56,319 nt of DNA, from assembly GCA_013389115.1 (NCBI GenBank), contig JACADY010000042.1, positions 1 through 56,319 of the forward strand. Reading direction: 5' to 3'. Below are positions 9,221-19,106 of the stretch, piece after piece. A program made the translations under genes and the position numbers. Origin of the DNA: Alphaproteobacteria bacterium. GTDB lineage: Bacteria; Pseudomonadota; Alphaproteobacteria; Micropepsales; Micropepsaceae. The notes under the pieces were generated by a model. That model saw nothing but the letters and a program-made list of their open reading frames with translations, was not told the DNA's origin and made no database searches. How positions within the stretch are numbered: the stretch's first letter is position 1; each line of letters opens with the position of its first letter.

Positions 9221-10329
9221 ACCTTGCGCTGGATGAGCGCTTGATGGACATGGCCGTTGCCCAGGCGCGCCGAAGCGCAGGCACGACCATGCCCAATCCC
9301 GCCGTCGGCTGCATCATCGCCGATCGAAGCGGGCAGGTCATCGCGCGCGGACGGACGCAGGCCGGCGGGCGGCCGCATGCGGAAATCATGGCGATCGAGG
9401 CCGCCGGCGCGCGGGCGAAGGGCGCGACCGCCTATGTCAGCCTTGAGCCTTGCGCGCATCACGGCAAGACGCCGCCCTGCGCCGATGCCCTTATCGCGGC
9501 CGGTATCGCGCGCGTCGTTTCGGCGATCGAGGACCCCGACCCGCGCGTCAAAGGCGGCGGACATGCAAGGCTGCGCGCGGCCGGCATCGCCGTCAGTGTC
9601 GGTGTGCGCGAGCGCGACGCGTTCGAGGTCAATGCCGGGTTCTTTTCGCGCATCATGAAGGGGCGGCCGCTCCTCACGCTCAAGATCGCCTCCTCGCTTG
9701 ATGGCATGATCGCGACGCATGCGGGCGAGAGCCAGTGGATCACAGGCGAGGGCGCGCGGGCGGCGGGGCATCTCCTGCGCGCCAGGGCGGACGCCATCCT
9801 GATCGGCAGCGGGACGGCAATCGCGGATAACCCCGATCTCACGTGCCGCTTGCCGGGCATGGAGGGGCATAGCCCCATCCGGATCATCGCCGATGGGCGA
9901 TTGAGGCTGCCTCTTACCTCGAAGCTGGTGCGGACGGCGAAGACCGTGCCGACAATGGTCCTGACGCGCGGCGATGGCGCGGAAGCGCGCTTGGAGGCCT
10001 ATGTCGAATCCGGGGTCGAAATCGTCAAAGTGCCGCTGGCGCCTTCAGGGCTCATGGACATGGCAGCGGCGATGGCGATCCTCGGGCAGGATTATCTTTT
10101 CAGCCATGTGCTCGTTGAGGGCGGGGCCAGGCTTTCCTCAACCCTGATGCAGGCAGGGCTGATCGACCGGATCGCCTGGTTCCGTGCCGCGCGGCTGATC
10201 GGGGGAGATGGACGGCCCTCGCTTGCATCGCTTGGCACGCGTTCGCTTGCCAATACGCCGCGCTTCCGCCTCATCACGTCGCGGCAAGTGGGCGAAGACG
10301 TGCTGGAAACCTTCGAAGCCGCGTCGTAA
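9217..10329 (+). CDS. ribD: Bifunctional riboflavin biosynthesis deaminase/reductase RibD
   Basis: Deaminates the pyrimidine from GTP cyclohydrolase II and reduces its ribose side chain. The 370-aa protein has the N-terminal deaminase with [15 protein letters not shown] and [17 protein letters not shown] (zinc His/Cys/Cys) and the C-terminal reductase from [26 protein letters not shown]. The TTG at 9217 is chosen because TTGA overlaps the nrdR stop and GAGGAG lies 10 bp upstream; the next in-frame ATG (9244) would trim the first helix. It is followed closely by ribE. Confidence 0.97.
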   Translation: MNLALDERLMDMAVAQARRSAGTTMPNPAVGCIIADRSGQVIARGRTQAGGRPHAEIMAIEAAGARAKGATAYVSLEPCAHHGKTPPCADALIAAGIARVVSAIEDPDPRVKGGGHARLRAAGIAVSVGVRERDAFEVNAGFFSRIMKGRPLLTLKIASSLDGMIATHAGESQWITGEGARAAGHLLRARADAILIGSGTAIADNPDLTCRLPGMEGHSPIRIIADGRLRLPLTSKLVRTAKTVPTMVLTRGDGAEARLEAYVESGVEIVKVPLAPSGLMDMAAAMAILGQDYLFSHVLVEGGARLSSTLMQAGLIDRIAWFRAARLIGGDGRPSLASLGTRSLANTPRFRLITSRQVGEDVLETFEAAS

Positions 10330-10339
10330 AAGGGTCGTC

Positions 10340-10936
10340 ATGTTTACAGGAATTGTCACGGACGTGGGCGAGGTGCGCGGCATCGAGAAGCGCGGGGACG
10401 AGCGCATCTCGATCTGGACGGCCTTTCCGGCGGCGGGGATCGATCTTGGCGCTTCCATCGCGTGCGCCGGCGTCTGCCTGACGGTCGTCATGCGCGGTGT
10501 CGATGACGGCCGCTCGTGGTTCGCCGTCGATGTGTCGGGTGAAACGCTGTCGAAAACCACGATCGGCGCATGGCGCGCGGGCACGAAGGTCAATCTCGAG
10601 AGGGCGCTCAAGGTGGGCGATGAGCTGGGCGGCCACATCGTCAGCGGCCATGTGGACGGCGTTGCGCGCGTGCGGAGCCTTTCTCCCGAGGGCGCATCGC
10701 GGCGCATCGTGTTCGACGTGCCAGGAGAGCTTGCGCGCTATATCGCGCCCAAGGGCTCGATCGCCCTCGATGGCGTTTCGCTCACCGTCAACGAGGTCGG
10801 CGAGGAGAGTTTCGGCGTCAATATCATCCCCCACACGGCCTTGGTCACGACGTTCGGCGCGCTCGAGGCGGGCGGGCGCGTCAATCTCGAGGTCGATGTT
10901 CTTGCGCGCTATGTGGCGCGCCTACAGGCAGCGTGA
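10340..10936 (+). CDS. ribE: Riboflavin synthase, alpha subunit
   Basis: Dismutates two 6,7-dimethyl-8-ribityllumazine molecules to riboflavin. The 198-aa product has the [13 protein letters not shown]-terminus and the two homologous barrels with the motifs CAGVCLTV and [12 protein letters not shown], then [11 protein letters not shown] and NIIPHTAL. The ATG at 10340 lies 10 bp after ribD. Its stop overlaps the next start (ATG at 10942 or GTG at 10933), so the operon is tightly coupled. Some nomenclatures call this gene ribC. Confidence 0.97.
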   Translation: MFTGIVTDVGEVRGIEKRGDERISIWTAFPAAGIDLGASIACAGVCLTVVMRGVDDGRSWFAVDVSGETLSKTTIGAWRAGTKVNLERALKVGDELGGHIVSGHVDGVARVRSLSPEGASRRIVFDVPGELARYIAPKGSIALDGVSLTVNEVGEESFGVNIIPHTALVTTFGALEAGGRVNLEVDVLARYVARLQAA

Positions 10937-11466
10937 ACCCCATGAACGTACGCGGCGATGTCAACGTCTATGCCGACTATCTCGCCTCGATCGAAGAGGT
11001 GATCGAGGATGCCCGTAATGGGCGCATGTTCATCCTCGTGGATGCCGAGGATCGCGAGAACGAGGGCGATCTCGTCATTCCCGCCCAGATGTGCACGCCG
11101 CAGGCGGTGAACTTCATGGCGCGGTTCGGGCGCGGGCTCATCTGCCTTGCGATGACGGAGGAGCGCTCGCGCCAGCTACGGCTGCCGATGATGGCGCCGG
11201 AGAACCGCAGCCGCACGGGCACGGCCTTCACGGTCTCCATCGAGGCGCGCGAAGGCGTGACGACTGGCATCTCCGCGCATGACCGCGCGCACACGATCTC
11301 GGTCGCGATCGATCCGACCAAGGGTCCTGATGACCTTGCCATGCCAGGACATGTCTTCCCGCTCGTCGCGCGCAATGGCGGCGTGCTCGTGCGCACCGGC
11401 CACACGGAGGCGGCGGTCGATATCGCGCGGCTGGCTGGGCTCTACCCGGCGGGTGTCATCTGCTAG
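10933..11466 (+). CDS. ribB: 3,4-dihydroxy-2-butanone-4-phosphate synthase domain, ended by an amber codon
   Basis: Makes the four-carbon precursor of lumazine from ribulose-5-phosphate. The 177-aa frame has [19 protein letters not shown] (metal Glu), [25 protein letters not shown] and [21 protein letters not shown] with the metal His. It then stops at TAG (11464-11466) directly after GVIC. Family members continue CE[IL]xNDDGTMAR; that Glu (E174 in E. coli RibB) contacts the substrate. The codons after the stop read [13 protein letters not shown] in the same frame, so one base change (GAG to TAG) interrupts a ribBA fusion. As written, RibB would lack a key residue and its C-terminal helix. 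Sequencing error, suppression or true loss are all possible. Confidence 0.9.
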   Translation: MNPMNVRGDVNVYADYLASIEEVIEDARNGRMFILVDAEDRENEGDLVIPAQMCTPQAVNFMARFGRGLICLAMTEERSRQLRLPMMAPENRSRTGTAFTVSIEAREGVTTGISAHDRAHTISVAIDPTKGPDDLAMPGHVFPLVARNGGVLVRTGHTEAAVDIARLAGLYPAGVIC

Positions 11467-11469
11467 ATC

Positions 11470-12081
11470 ATGAACGATGATGGCACCATGGCGCGGCTGC
11501 CGGACCTCGTGACATTCGCGCAGCATCATGGGCTGAAGGTCGGCACGATCGCCGACCTCATCGCCTATCGCCGCAAGTATGATCACTTCATCAACCGGGC
11601 CATCGAGACGGAGATGGAAAGCGTCCATGGCGGGACGTGGAAGCTCTATGTCTACATCAATACGCTCGAATATGCGGAGCATATCGCGCTGGTGAAGGGC
11701 GATCCCTCGGGCCCTGAGCCCGCGCTTGTGCGCATGCACGCGATCAACGTGTTCGATGATCTCCTCGCCGTCAAAGGCGGCCAGAGCGGCATTCTTGCCC
11801 ATTCCATGCAGGCCATCGCGGAGGCGGGGCGGGGCGTCGTCGTGCTCATCCGCAATACCAAGGCGACCTATGTCTCGGACATGCTGATGCGCAAATCGCC
11901 GACGCCCGACGACCATGGCCACCGCCTCAAGGAATATGGCGTCGGGGCGCAGATCCTGCTCGATCTTGGCGTGAAGTCGATGACGCTGCTCACCAATTCC
12001 GTCGGCCGGAAGGTGGTCGCGCTTGAGGGCTATGGCCTTCATATCGCCGGGACGCGCGCCGTCCTTGCCGGTGAGGGGTAG
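11470..12081 (+). CDS. RibA-like degenerate GTP cyclohydrolase II half of ribBA
   Basis: Same-frame continuation after the amber codon, starting at an ATG one codon past it. The first residues ([23 protein letters not shown], written here in parts) are the missing tail of RibB, followed by a GTP cyclohydrolase II-like fold ending [20 protein letters not shown] and ALEGYGLHI. The zinc cysteines and GSLRCDCG loop of active enzymes are replaced by [16 protein letters not shown], so no cyclohydrolase activity is expected. Degenerate RibA halves on RibBA are known in alphaproteobacteria, where a separate RibA does the reaction; none is in this window. Reinitiation at 11470 is conceivable, but no strong ribosome site is seen. 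Confidence 0.82.
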   Translation: MNDDGTMARLPDLVTFAQHHGLKVGTIADLIAYRRKYDHFINRAIETEMESVHGGTWKLYVYINTLEYAEHIALVKGDPSGPEPALVRMHAINVFDDLLAVKGGQSGILAHSMQAIAEAGRGVVVLIRNTKATYVSDMLMRKSPTPDDHGHRLKEYGVGAQILLDLGVKSMTLLTNSVGRKVVALEGYGLHIAGTRAVLAGEG

Positions 12082-12092
12082 GACTGACCATC

Positions 12093-12563
12093 ATGGCTGG
12101 GCAGACGCAATCACGCATGCGCGAGACGATTTCGGCGCATCTCCTCATCGTCGAGGCGCGGTTCTACGAAGGAATCCTCGACGCGCTCGCCGCTGGCGCC
12201 GAGGCGGCGATCGCCGCGTCGGGGGCGACCTGCGAGCGGCTCGTGGTGCCGGGTGCGCTTGAAATTCCCGCCGCGATCGCGATGGCTGCCGAGGCGAGGC
12301 GCTTTGACGGGTTCGTCGCGCTTGGCTGCGTGATCAGGGGCGAGACCACCCATTATGAGATCGTCTCCAATGAATCCTCGCGCGGCCTCATGGACCTGGC
12401 GCTGCGCGAGCGGCTTGCGATCGGGAACGGGATCTTGACGGTTGAAAACGAGGAGCAGGCCTGGGAGCGGGCGCGGCCCGAACGCCTCAACAAGGGGGGA
12501 GGGGCGGCCGAGGCCGCCTTGCGCATGATCGCGATGCGCCGGCTATTCGGCCTTTCGCGATGA
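12093..12563 (+). CDS. ribH: 6,7-dimethyl-8-ribityllumazine synthase
   Basis: Condenses the RibB product with the pyrimidine from RibD to give lumazine, the substrate of RibE. The 156-aa protein has the [12 protein letters not shown] motif, [21 protein letters not shown] with the catalytic His, and [17 protein letters not shown]. It forms icosahedral or pentameric assemblies in relatives. Its stop overlaps the nusB ATG (ATGA), so the two are translationally coupled. Confidence 0.97.
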   Translation: MAGQTQSRMRETISAHLLIVEARFYEGILDALAAGAEAAIAASGATCERLVVPGALEIPAAIAMAAEARRFDGFVALGCVIRGETTHYEIVSNESSRGLMDLALRERLAIGNGILTVENEEQAWERARPERLNKGGGAAEAALRMIAMRRLFGLSR

Positions 12564-13042
12564 CGCCCACGAACAACAAACCGGAGGCTCCAGCCGGCCA
12601 TGTGCGCTCGCAGGCACGGCTTGCCGCCATTCAGGCGCTCTATCAGATGGAGATCGCCGAGGCCGATGCGGAGGGCGTGATCGCCGAATTCCGCCAGCAC
12701 CGCTTTGGTGGGGCGGCAGAGGGCTCGCTCAGCGAGGTCGATGAGGGCCATTTCATCAATCTGGTGCGCGGCGTCGTCGTGCGGCAGGTCGAGATCGACC
12801 GGGCCATTCACAAGGCGCTTGCCACGGGATGGACGCTGGCGCGCATCGACAGCATCCTGCGCGCGCTGTTGCGATCGGCCGTGTTCGAGCTTGTCGAGCG
12901 CAAGGACGTTCCGGCCCGCGTCGTGCTCGATGAGTATATTCAGTTGGCGCATGATTTCTTCGAGGGCGAGGAGCCGCGCTTCGTCAACGGCATCCTTGAT
13001 CGCCTGGCAAAACAGCTGAGGCCGGATGAGTGGGCGGACTGA
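12560..13042 (+). CDS. nusB: Transcription antitermination factor NusB
   Basis: All-helical RNA-binding factor of rRNA antitermination, 160 aa. It contains [20 protein letters not shown] (RNA-binding helix), [17 protein letters not shown] and the C-terminal signature [26 protein letters not shown]. It overlaps ribH by 4 bp and thiL by 17 bp, the conserved ribH-nusB-thiL order. Confidence 0.97.
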   Translation: MTPTNNKPEAPAGHVRSQARLAAIQALYQMEIAEADAEGVIAEFRQHRFGGAAEGSLSEVDEGHFINLVRGVVVRQVEIDRAIHKALATGWTLARIDSILRALLRSAVFELVERKDVPARVVLDEYIQLAHDFFEGEEPRFVNGILDRLAKQLRPDEWAD

Positions 13043-14033
13043 GCGCAAAGGCGCGCGCCGGCGTTCAGAGTTCGATCTGATCGCCCGCTATTTCGCGCCG
13101 CTGTCGCAGGGTGCGCCGCTTGCCTTCGGTCTCCTTGATGACGCGGCGATCCTGCGCCCCCGGGCGGGCGAGGACCTCATCATCACCAAGGATGCGATCA
13201 TCGAGGGGGTGCATTTCCTTCCCGATGATCCCCCTCAGAGCGTGGCGCAAAAGCTCCTGCGGGTTAACCTGTCCGACTTGGCGGCGAAGGGCGCTGTGCC
13301 GCAGGCCTATCTCCTTGCGACCGCCTGGCCGAATGCGCTGCCTGAGCGCTGGATCGCGGGCTTTGCCAAAGGGCTTGCCAAGGATCAGGCCGCGTTCGGC
13401 CTTGCGCTCATTGGCGGCGATACGGTCGCAACGCCAGGGCCGATGATGCTTTCCTGCACGATGATCGGGCGGATGGCGCGGGGCGGCATGGTCAAACGCT
13501 CCGGCGCGAGGCCTGGCGACCGGGTCTATGTGACAGGAACGATCGGGGATGCCTATCTCGGCCTCCTCCTGTTGCGGGGGCGGATCGAGGGCCTCCGCCG
13601 ATCCCAGGCGCGCATGCTTGCCGCGCGGTACAGGGTGCCAGAGCCTCGGGTCGCGTTCGGAAAGGTGCTGCCCCATCTTGCCAGCGCCGCGCTTGATGTT
13701 TCCGATGGGCTTGTGGCCGATGCCGGGCACCTGGCCACCACCTCGGACTGCCGGATCACGATTCGCCTTGATGACGTGCCAGCCTCGCCGGCCGCTCATG
13801 CCGTCTTTGAGCGATACCCGGTCCATCGCGCGCCGTCGCTTGCGGGTGGCGATGACTATGAGATCCTCTTCACCGCGCGGCCGGCCAAGGGGCGGGCGGT
13901 GATCGAGGCGGCGCGGGCCTGCAAGCTTCGCGTCACCGAAATCGGCCGGGTGGAGGAGGGCGAGCGCGTCCGCCTTCTCGATGCAGGGGGAAGCGAAATC
14001 CGGCTTGAAAAGCACGGCTACACGCATTTCTAG
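13026..14033 (+). CDS. thiL: Thiamine-monophosphate kinase
   Basis: Phosphorylates thiamine monophosphate to the active diphosphate. The 335-aa PurM-fold protein begins EFDLIARYFAPL, has GLLDDAAILRP, KDAIIEGVHFLPDDPP, the ATP-site motif LIGGDTV, and ends with LDVSDGLVADAGHLA and GGDDYEILFTA. Translation starts at ATG 13026 inside the nusB tail. It is the last gene of the rib operon; copy 2 of the palindromic repeat begins 14 bp after its stop. Confidence 0.97.
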   Translation: MSGRTERKGARRRSEFDLIARYFAPLSQGAPLAFGLLDDAAILRPRAGEDLIITKDAIIEGVHFLPDDPPQSVAQKLLRVNLSDLAAKGAVPQAYLLATAWPNALPERWIAGFAKGLAKDQAAFGLALIGGDTVATPGPMMLSCTMIGRMARGGMVKRSGARPGDRVYVTGTIGDAYLGLLLLRGRIEGLRRSQARMLAARYRVPEPRVAFGKVLPHLASAALDVSDGLVADAGHLATTSDCRITIRLDDVPASPAAHAVFERYPVHRAPSLAGGDDYEILFTARPAKGRAVIEAARACKLRVTEIGRVEEGERVRLLDAGGSEIRLEKHGYTHF

Positions 14034-14046
14034 AGCGGCATGCATT

Positions 14047-14132
14047 CAATCAGAATCACTACGCCGCTCTAACCCTTTCAATTGTCGCAACGTTTAGCGG
14101 AAAACCGGTACCCTCTTTTCCGCACGTTGCTC
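14047..14132. repeat. Dispersed palindromic repeat, copy 2
   Basis: Full-length form: CAATCAGAA...CTACGCCGCTCTA, then TGTCGCAACG, then GCGGAAAACCGGTACC and CTTTTCCGCACGTTGCTC. Inner arms GCGGAAAA/TTTTCCGC and outer arms GCAACGT/ACGTTGC can fold into one long hairpin. Nearly the same 85 bp occurs at 23815-23900. Confidence 0.88.
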
Positions 14133-14212
14133 ACTAAGAGCCCCCTTAAAGGTCCTTTAGGCTCAAGCGGGCACTCTTAGAGCGCAATGCGACCGCTCGA
14201 TTACGGGTTTTC

Positions 14213-14695
14213 ATGCCGTTCCTTCGTCTCCTCGCCGCGCTTGCCGTCGCGCTCGTCCTTTCGGCCGGGTCGAGCGTGCATGCGAATGAGCCCGAAGAGG
14301 CCCCGCCGCCCCTTGATCCCAGCCGTTCGGCCTATGTGCCCATGCCTTTGCTTGCGACGCCTGTGACGGTGAACGGGCGGCTCAAGGGCTATTTCGTGCT
14401 GCAGGTCACCTTGAAGGCCACCAATTCGGATGCGGCGGATGCGCTGCGCTATAAGGTCGCGCAGCTGCAGGATGCGTTCGTGCGGGAAGTCCATCGCGAT
14501 TCGGTGATGCTGAACGGCTCAGGCCGGGAAGTCGACGGTCTTGCCTTGTCCGAGCGGCTGCTTGCTCGCGCGCGGGCCGTGGATGGGGGCGATACGATCG
14601 TCAGTATCGCCATTGAGGATTCGACCAACGCGATGATGCGTCCGCAGGTCGAGGAAAAGCCTCAAGAAGAGAAGGCCAGTTCAGGCGGACACTGA
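14213..14695 (+). CDS. Secreted protein of unknown function
   Basis: A 160-aa protein with a clear signal peptide (LRLLAALAVALVLSAGSSVHA) and predicted periplasmic location. The mature part has a proline-rich stretch, then a mixed region (MPLLATPVTVNGRLKGYFV and RYKVAQLQDAFVREVHRDSV) and a Glu/Lys-rich tail. The layout vaguely recalls FliL-like periplasmic domains, but I do not assign it. It lies between thiL and hppA and is co-directional with both; coding start is the first in-frame ATG. Confidence 0.75.
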   Translation: MPFLRLLAALAVALVLSAGSSVHANEPEEAPPPLDPSRSAYVPMPLLATPVTVNGRLKGYFVLQVTLKATNSDAADALRYKVAQLQDAFVREVHRDSVMLNGSGREVDGLALSERLLARARAVDGGDTIVSIAIEDSTNAMMRPQVEEKPQEEKASSGGH

Positions 14696-14862
14696 CCGGC
14701 GCCTTCACCAATTCTTTATCATGAGTTGCAAGGCGCTGCCGTCTTTGGCATTTTCCGCGCGCCCTCGCAATTCCGGCGGTGGAGGGGCAAACCGCCAGAT
14801 GCGTCACTCTGGCGGTCTCCCGTTCCTGCCGGCTCATAACAACGGATAAGGAAACACCACCC

Positions 14863-17007
14863 ATGGACCCCATGGACCTGACTTTGTGGCTCGCAATCGG
14901 ATGCGGCCTGATTTCGCTCCTCTACGGGGCCTGGGCGGTAAGCTCGGTCCTGGCGGCGAGCCCTGGCAATGCGCGCATGCAGGAGATCGCGGCGGCGATC
15001 CAGGAGGGCGCCTCGGCCTATCTCAACCGCCAGTACATGACGATCGGCATTGTCGGCGGGCTCATCTTCATCGGGCTCATCCCGCTTCTGGGATGGGAGG
15101 TCGGGGTCGGGTTCCTCATCGGCGCCACCTTGTCAGGCCTTGCCGGTTATGTGGGCATGACCGTCTCGGTCCGTGCGAATGTGCGCACGACCGAAGCCTC
15201 GCGCAAAGGACTCGCGCAGGGACTTGGCATGGCATTCAAATCGGGCGCCGTTACGGGCATGCTGGTTGCCGGTCTCGCGCTTCTTGCGGTTGCGGGCTAT
15301 TACGCGTTCCTCACCTTCGGCCTGCGGCTGTCGATCGATGTGCCAGATGAAGCGCGCAAGATCATCGATGCGCTCGTCGCGCTCGGCTTTGGTGCCTCGC
15401 TGATCTCGATCTTCGCGCGTCTCGGCGGCGGCATCTTCACCAAGGGCGCGGATGTGGGCGGCGATCTTGTGGGCAAGGTCGAGGCCGGCATCCCCGAAGA
15501 TGATCCGCGCAACCCCGCCACGATCGCTGACAATGTCGGCGACAATGTCGGCGACTGCGCGGGCATGGCGGCCGACCTTTTCGAGACCTATGCCGTCACC
15601 GTCGTCGCGACGATGGTGCTCGCCTCCATCTTTTTCACCGGTGCCCACAAGGCGGTCATGATGGTCTATCCGCTGGCGATCGGCGGGATTTGCATCCTCA
15701 CCTCGATCATCGGCACCTTCTTCGTACGCCTTGGCTCGTCCAAGAACATCATGGGCGCGCTCTACAAGGGCTTCATCGCGACGGCCGTTCTGTCCTTGCT
15801 GTCGCTCTATCCACTGACGGACTGGCTGCTTGGCATGAACACCGTCTATGCGACGGAAACGCACAAGTTCACGGGCCTTACCCTCTATCTGTGCGGCATT
15901 GCGGGCCTCGTCGTGACGGGGCTCATCGTCTGGATCACGGAGTATTATACGGGCACGGGCTTCCGGCCGGTGCGCAGCGTCGCCAAGTCATCGGTCACGG
16001 GCCATGGCACGAACGTGATCCAGGGCCTTGCCGTGTCGATGGAATCAACCGCGCTTCCCGCTCTTACCATCGTCGGCGGCATCATCGTGTGCCACACGCT
16101 CGCCGGGCTGTTCGGCATCGCGATCGCCGTGACGACGATGCTTGCCCTTGCCGGCATGGTCGTGGCGCTCGATGCCTTCGGCCCCGTCACGGATAATGCC
16201 GGTGGCATCGCCGAGATGGCCGATCTCGACAAGGAAGTGCGCAAGACAACGGATGCTCTCGATGCCGTTGGCAACACGACCAAGGCCGTCACCAAGGGCT
16301 ATGCCATCGGTTCGGCCGGCCTTGGCGCGCTCGTGCTCTTTGCCGCCTATACGGAAGACCTGAAGCACTTCATGGCGAATCCGGAGCGCTATCCTGCGTT
16401 TGCCAACATCCACCCGGATTTCAGCCTTTCGAACCCTTGGGTCGTCGTCGGCCTCTTCATCGGCGGCTTGCTTCCCTATCTCTTTGGCGGCATCGCCATG
16501 ACGGCGGTCGGCCGGGCCGCCGGCGCGGTGGTGGAAGAGGTGCGCAGGCAGTTCCGGACCATGCCCGGCATCATGGAAGGTAAGCAGAAGCCCGATTACG
16601 GCCGCGCGGTCGATATGCTGACCAAGGCCGCGATCCGGGAAATGATCATCCCCTCGCTGCTGCCCGTCCTTTCTCCGATCGTACTTTTCGGCGCGGTCTG
16701 GCTGATCACGGGCTCGATGGGGCCGGCACTGTCGGCGCTCGGCGCGATGCTTCTGGGTGTGATCGTGACAGGGCTCTTCGTCGCGATCTCGATGACCTCA
16801 GGGGGCGGCGCCTGGGACAATGCCAAAAAGTATATCGAGGACGGGCATTATGGCGGCAAAGGCTCTGATGCCCACAAGGCCGCGGTCACGGGCGACACGG
16901 TCGGCGATCCCTACAAGGATACGGCGGGGCCTGCGGTCAATCCCATGATCAAGATCACGAATATTGTCGCGCTGCTGCTGCTCGCGGTTCTTGCCCATTG
17001 GGCCTGA
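14863..17007 (+). CDS. hppA: Membrane-bound proton-pumping pyrophosphatase, K+-insensitive type
   Basis: Couples pyrophosphate hydrolysis to proton export across the inner membrane. The 714-aa protein has about 16 membrane segments and the pyrophosphate-binding region [20 protein letters not shown] followed by [18 protein letters not shown]. The sequence [16 protein letters not shown] carries Lys where K+-dependent enzymes have Ala, marking the K+-independent class. The C-terminal [13 protein letters not shown] and [15 protein letters not shown] complete the active site. ATG 14863 has AAGGA 12 bp upstream; the open frame extends further back without homology. Confidence 0.97.
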   Translation: MDPMDLTLWLAIGCGLISLLYGAWAVSSVLAASPGNARMQEIAAAIQEGASAYLNRQYMTIGIVGGLIFIGLIPLLGWEVGVGFLIGATLSGLAGYVGMTVSVRANVRTTEASRKGLAQGLGMAFKSGAVTGMLVAGLALLAVAGYYAFLTFGLRLSIDVPDEARKIIDALVALGFGASLISIFARLGGGIFTKGADVGGDLVGKVEAGIPEDDPRNPATIADNVGDNVGDCAGMAADLFETYAVTVVATMVLASIFFTGAHKAVMMVYPLAIGGICILTSIIGTFFVRLGSSKNIMGALYKGFIATAVLSLLSLYPLTDWLLGMNTVYATETHKFTGLTLYLCGIAGLVVTGLIVWITEYYTGTGFRPVRSVAKSSVTGHGTNVIQGLAVSMESTALPALTIVGGIIVCHTLAGLFGIAIAVTTMLALAGMVVALDAFGPVTDNAGGIAEMADLDKEVRKTTDALDAVGNTTKAVTKGYAIGSAGLGALVLFAAYTEDLKHFMANPERYPAFANIHPDFSLSNPWVVVGLFIGGLLPYLFGGIAMTAVGRAAGAVVEEVRRQFRTMPGIMEGKQKPDYGRAVDMLTKAAIREMIIPSLLPVLSPIVLFGAVWLITGSMGPALSALGAMLLGVIVTGLFVAISMTSGGGAWDNAKKYIEDGHYGGKGSDAHKAAVTGDTVGDPYKDTAGPAVNPMIKITNIVALLLLAVLAHWA

Positions 17008-17034
17008 GCGCCGCTCTGCAGCCGAAACAAAAAA

Positions 17035-17058
17035 GGGCGGCTCCGAAGAGGGCCGCCC
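17035..17058. terminator. Bidirectional terminator between hppA and bamE
   Basis: GGGCGGC and GCCGCCC form a 7-bp stem around a 10-nt loop. Six A precede it and AATTTGTTTG follows, giving U-rich tails for both convergent genes. Confidence 0.85.
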
Positions 17059-17085
17059 AATTTGTTTGCCCTTGTCTTTCTTGTC

Positions 17086-17553
17086 TTACTTGCCTTCCTC
17101 GCCGCCGCCGCCAGGCAGGCCGCGGCCCAGATTGCCGAACATCTGCTGCAGGAAGGTCAGCTCGCGGCCCTTTGTCGGCGTGATATTGTCGGAGAAGGCG
17201 AAAACCTGTCCGTCCTTGAGCCCATAGTGCTCAATGCCGGCCACGCGGCCGTCAGGGTTGAAGGAAATCGCCAGGATGTCCCGCTTCACGGGTTCCGGGT
17301 GGAAGAACACGAATTGTTCCTCGCGGCTTGAAATATAATACCATGTGTCGCTGTCGAAGGTGGCGACATTGGAGGGCGAGCCCAGGCGTTCCGAGATCGT
17401 CGTCTTGTCATCCACGCCGACCTGGATCGAGGCGATCCGCTCCGGATCGGGGATGTAGCCGCGCTGGGTTACGACGGGGGCGCAGGCCGTCGCGGCACCC
17501 AGAGTGAGCCCCAGGGCCGAGGCAAGCGCCACCTTCTGCAAGAAATGCTGCAT
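17086..17553 (-). CDS. bamE: Outer membrane protein assembly factor BamE
   Basis: Lipoprotein subunit of the BAM complex that inserts beta-barrel proteins in the outer membrane. The 155-aa precursor has a signal peptide ending in the lipobox-like GAATAC, so Cys24 is probably lipidated. The SmpA/OmlA domain shows GYIPDPERIASIQVG, TISERLGSPSNVATFDSDTWYYIS and the YGLKDG segment. The C-terminus is glycine-rich. It is divergent from the bc1 chaperone gene, a conserved pairing in alphaproteobacteria. Confidence 0.95.
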   Translation of the reverse strand: MQHFLQKVALASALGLTLGAATACAPVVTQRGYIPDPERIASIQVGVDDKTTISERLGSPSNVATFDSDTWYYISSREEQFVFFHPEPVKRDILAISFNPDGRVAGIEHYGLKDGQVFAFSDNITPTKGRELTFLQQMFGNLGRGLPGGGGEEGK

Positions 17554-17636
17554 GCTGCGTTCAACCTTTCAACTCACTTGCCCGAATTCTGCAATTGACC
17601 TAACCCAAGCGCTTCTCGCTTTTCAAGCCGTCACCC

Positions 17637-18203
17637 ATGCCGATTGGAACGTCCTTGCTTAATGTCCTGCAATCCTTGTTCCGGGCATCGCCGCTCAAAA
17701 CCGAGGCGGCGGCGCTCTATGATGCGATCGGCAGCCAGGCGCGGCACCCCGGTTTTTACACGACGTTGAGCGTTCCTGACACGCTTGACGGGCGTTTCGA
17801 GCTCGTCGTCCTGCATGCGGCCATGGTTTTTCACGGCATTCGGCGCCATGGCGAGGCGGGCCGGGCCCTGGCACAAACGACCTGCGACCTCATGTTCAAG
17901 TCGTTCGATACCGCATTGAGGGAATTGGGTGTCGGCGATCTGTCGGTGCCGAAGCGGGTGAAGGCGATGGCCGGAGCCTATCGGGGACGCATGGATGTCT
18001 ATGAGGCGGCGTTTAGGGCCGAGGGCGATGACGCGCTCATCGAAGCGCTGGGGCGTAACGTGTTCCGCGGCCGGCTTGAAGATCCACGGCCCGTCACGGC
18101 GCTGTCGGCCTATGTACGCCAAACGCTTCAGAATCTGGAGGCGCTTCCCCTTTCCGCTTATGAGACGGGGAATCTCAGTTTTGGCAATGTTCATGTCTCT
18201 TAA
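17637..18203 (+). CDS. Ubiquinol-cytochrome c chaperone family protein
   Basis: Homologue of mitochondrial CBP3, an assembly factor for cytochrome b of the bc1 complex. The 188-aa helical protein contains LYDAIGSQARHPGFYTTLSVPDTLDGRFELV (split here only in prose), VVLHAAMVFHGIR and FDTALRELGVGDLSVPKRVK, all typical of the family. It shares an 83-bp divergent intergenic region with bamE and is followed 20 bp later by the DUF177 gene. Confidence 0.93.
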   Translation: MPIGTSLLNVLQSLFRASPLKTEAAALYDAIGSQARHPGFYTTLSVPDTLDGRFELVVLHAAMVFHGIRRHGEAGRALAQTTCDLMFKSFDTALRELGVGDLSVPKRVKAMAGAYRGRMDVYEAAFRAEGDDALIEALGRNVFRGRLEDPRPVTALSAYVRQTLQNLEALPLSAYETGNLSFGNVHVS

Positions 18204-18223
18204 CGGAAACGGGTAGCAAAGCC

Positions 18224-18754
18224 TTGTTTTCAAAGAAGTTTCATTTCGATCCTGCTGCCGGGAAAATACTCAACGCCACACTCACGCTGAGCGATGAGGA
18301 ACGCGCCGCGATGGCGGCCTGGCTTGCCATTGACGCCGTGCGCAGCTTTGAGGCGGCGATCGAGATCAGCCCTTGGAAGGCGATCGGGGCACAGATGCGC
18401 TTCACGTTCACGGCGGGGCTTACCCAACGCTGCGTCGTGACGCATGAACCGCTTCTAACCGAGGTCAAGGGCGAAGGGGTTCGGCGTTTCTGGCCCGAAG
18501 CGGATGGGCCGCGCGAGGAAATCGAGGTTAAGATCGATGAGGTCGACCCGCCCGATCTCTTCGCAGGCCGCGCGATCGATGCGGGCGCCGTGCTCTCGGA
18601 GGAGCTGGCCTTGCAAATGGATCCCTATCCCAGGAGCGAGAATGCGGGGGCCGAGGCCTCCCCGGACGCACCGGAACTTGAGAAAAAGCCTAATCCGTTC
18701 GCGATTCTGGCGCCGCTTAAGAACGTCAAAAAGTCCGGACCAGAGGGCACTTGA
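18224..18754 (+). CDS. DUF177 (YceD-like) protein
   Basis: A 176-aa YceD/DUF177 protein; bacterial relatives are encoded just before rpmF and some take part in 23S rRNA maturation. The central block QRCVVTHEPLLTEVKGEGVRRFWPE and the acidic VDPPDLFAGRAIDAGAVLSEELAL fit the family. The TTG at 18224 is the only plausible start, since no in-frame ATG or GTG lies near. The C-terminal KPNPFAILAPLK motif is the usual end. The rpmF neighbour supports the call. Confidence 0.9.
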   Translation: MFSKKFHFDPAAGKILNATLTLSDEERAAMAAWLAIDAVRSFEAAIEISPWKAIGAQMRFTFTAGLTQRCVVTHEPLLTEVKGEGVRRFWPEADGPREEIEVKIDEVDPPDLFAGRAIDAGAVLSEELALQMDPYPRSENAGAEASPDAPELEKKPNPFAILAPLKNVKKSGPEGT

Positions 18755-18869
18755 TATTCAAGGGTGTTTTGGGTCATAACCCGCCCCTGGTTTTCAACTT
18801 CGCTCGCGCGCGCCTTTGTCGGGAATCAGGTGATGCCCGGGCGCGCTATGATTGTTTCGGAGCCTTGCA

Positions 18870-19049
18870 ATGGCTGTTCCTAAGAGAAAAACGAGCCCCT
18901 CGCGCAGGAATATGCGCCGCTCGCATCATGCCCTCAAGCCGGTCATGAGCATCGAATGCCCTAATTGCGGCGACCTGAAACGTCCGCATCATGTTTGCGG
19001 TCACTGCGGCTATTATGATGGCCGTGAAGTCGAAAAGGTTGCCGACTGA
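18870..19049 (+). CDS. rpmF: 50S ribosomal protein L32
   Basis: Small large-subunit protein of 59 aa. It begins [19 protein letters not shown] and has the zinc ribbon [22 protein letters not shown] with four cysteines, so this is the zinc-binding (C+) form. The first ATG of the open frame (18852) adds six residues absent in the family. It lies between DUF177 and plsX, the widely conserved order. Confidence 0.98.
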   Translation: MAVPKRKTSPSRRNMRRSHHALKPVMSIECPNCGDLKRPHHVCGHCGYYDGREVEKVAD

Positions 19050-19106
19050 ACCGGTTGCTCCGGTTGACGACCAGTCTCGGGCCGCAGCACCACAGGCGAG
19101 GGTTAT

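Noticed and set aside
10933..12081. TAG reassigned as a sense codon in this organism
   Set aside because: TAG closes hemB, the acyl-CoA dehydrogenase and thiL at the expected family ends, so it works as a stop.
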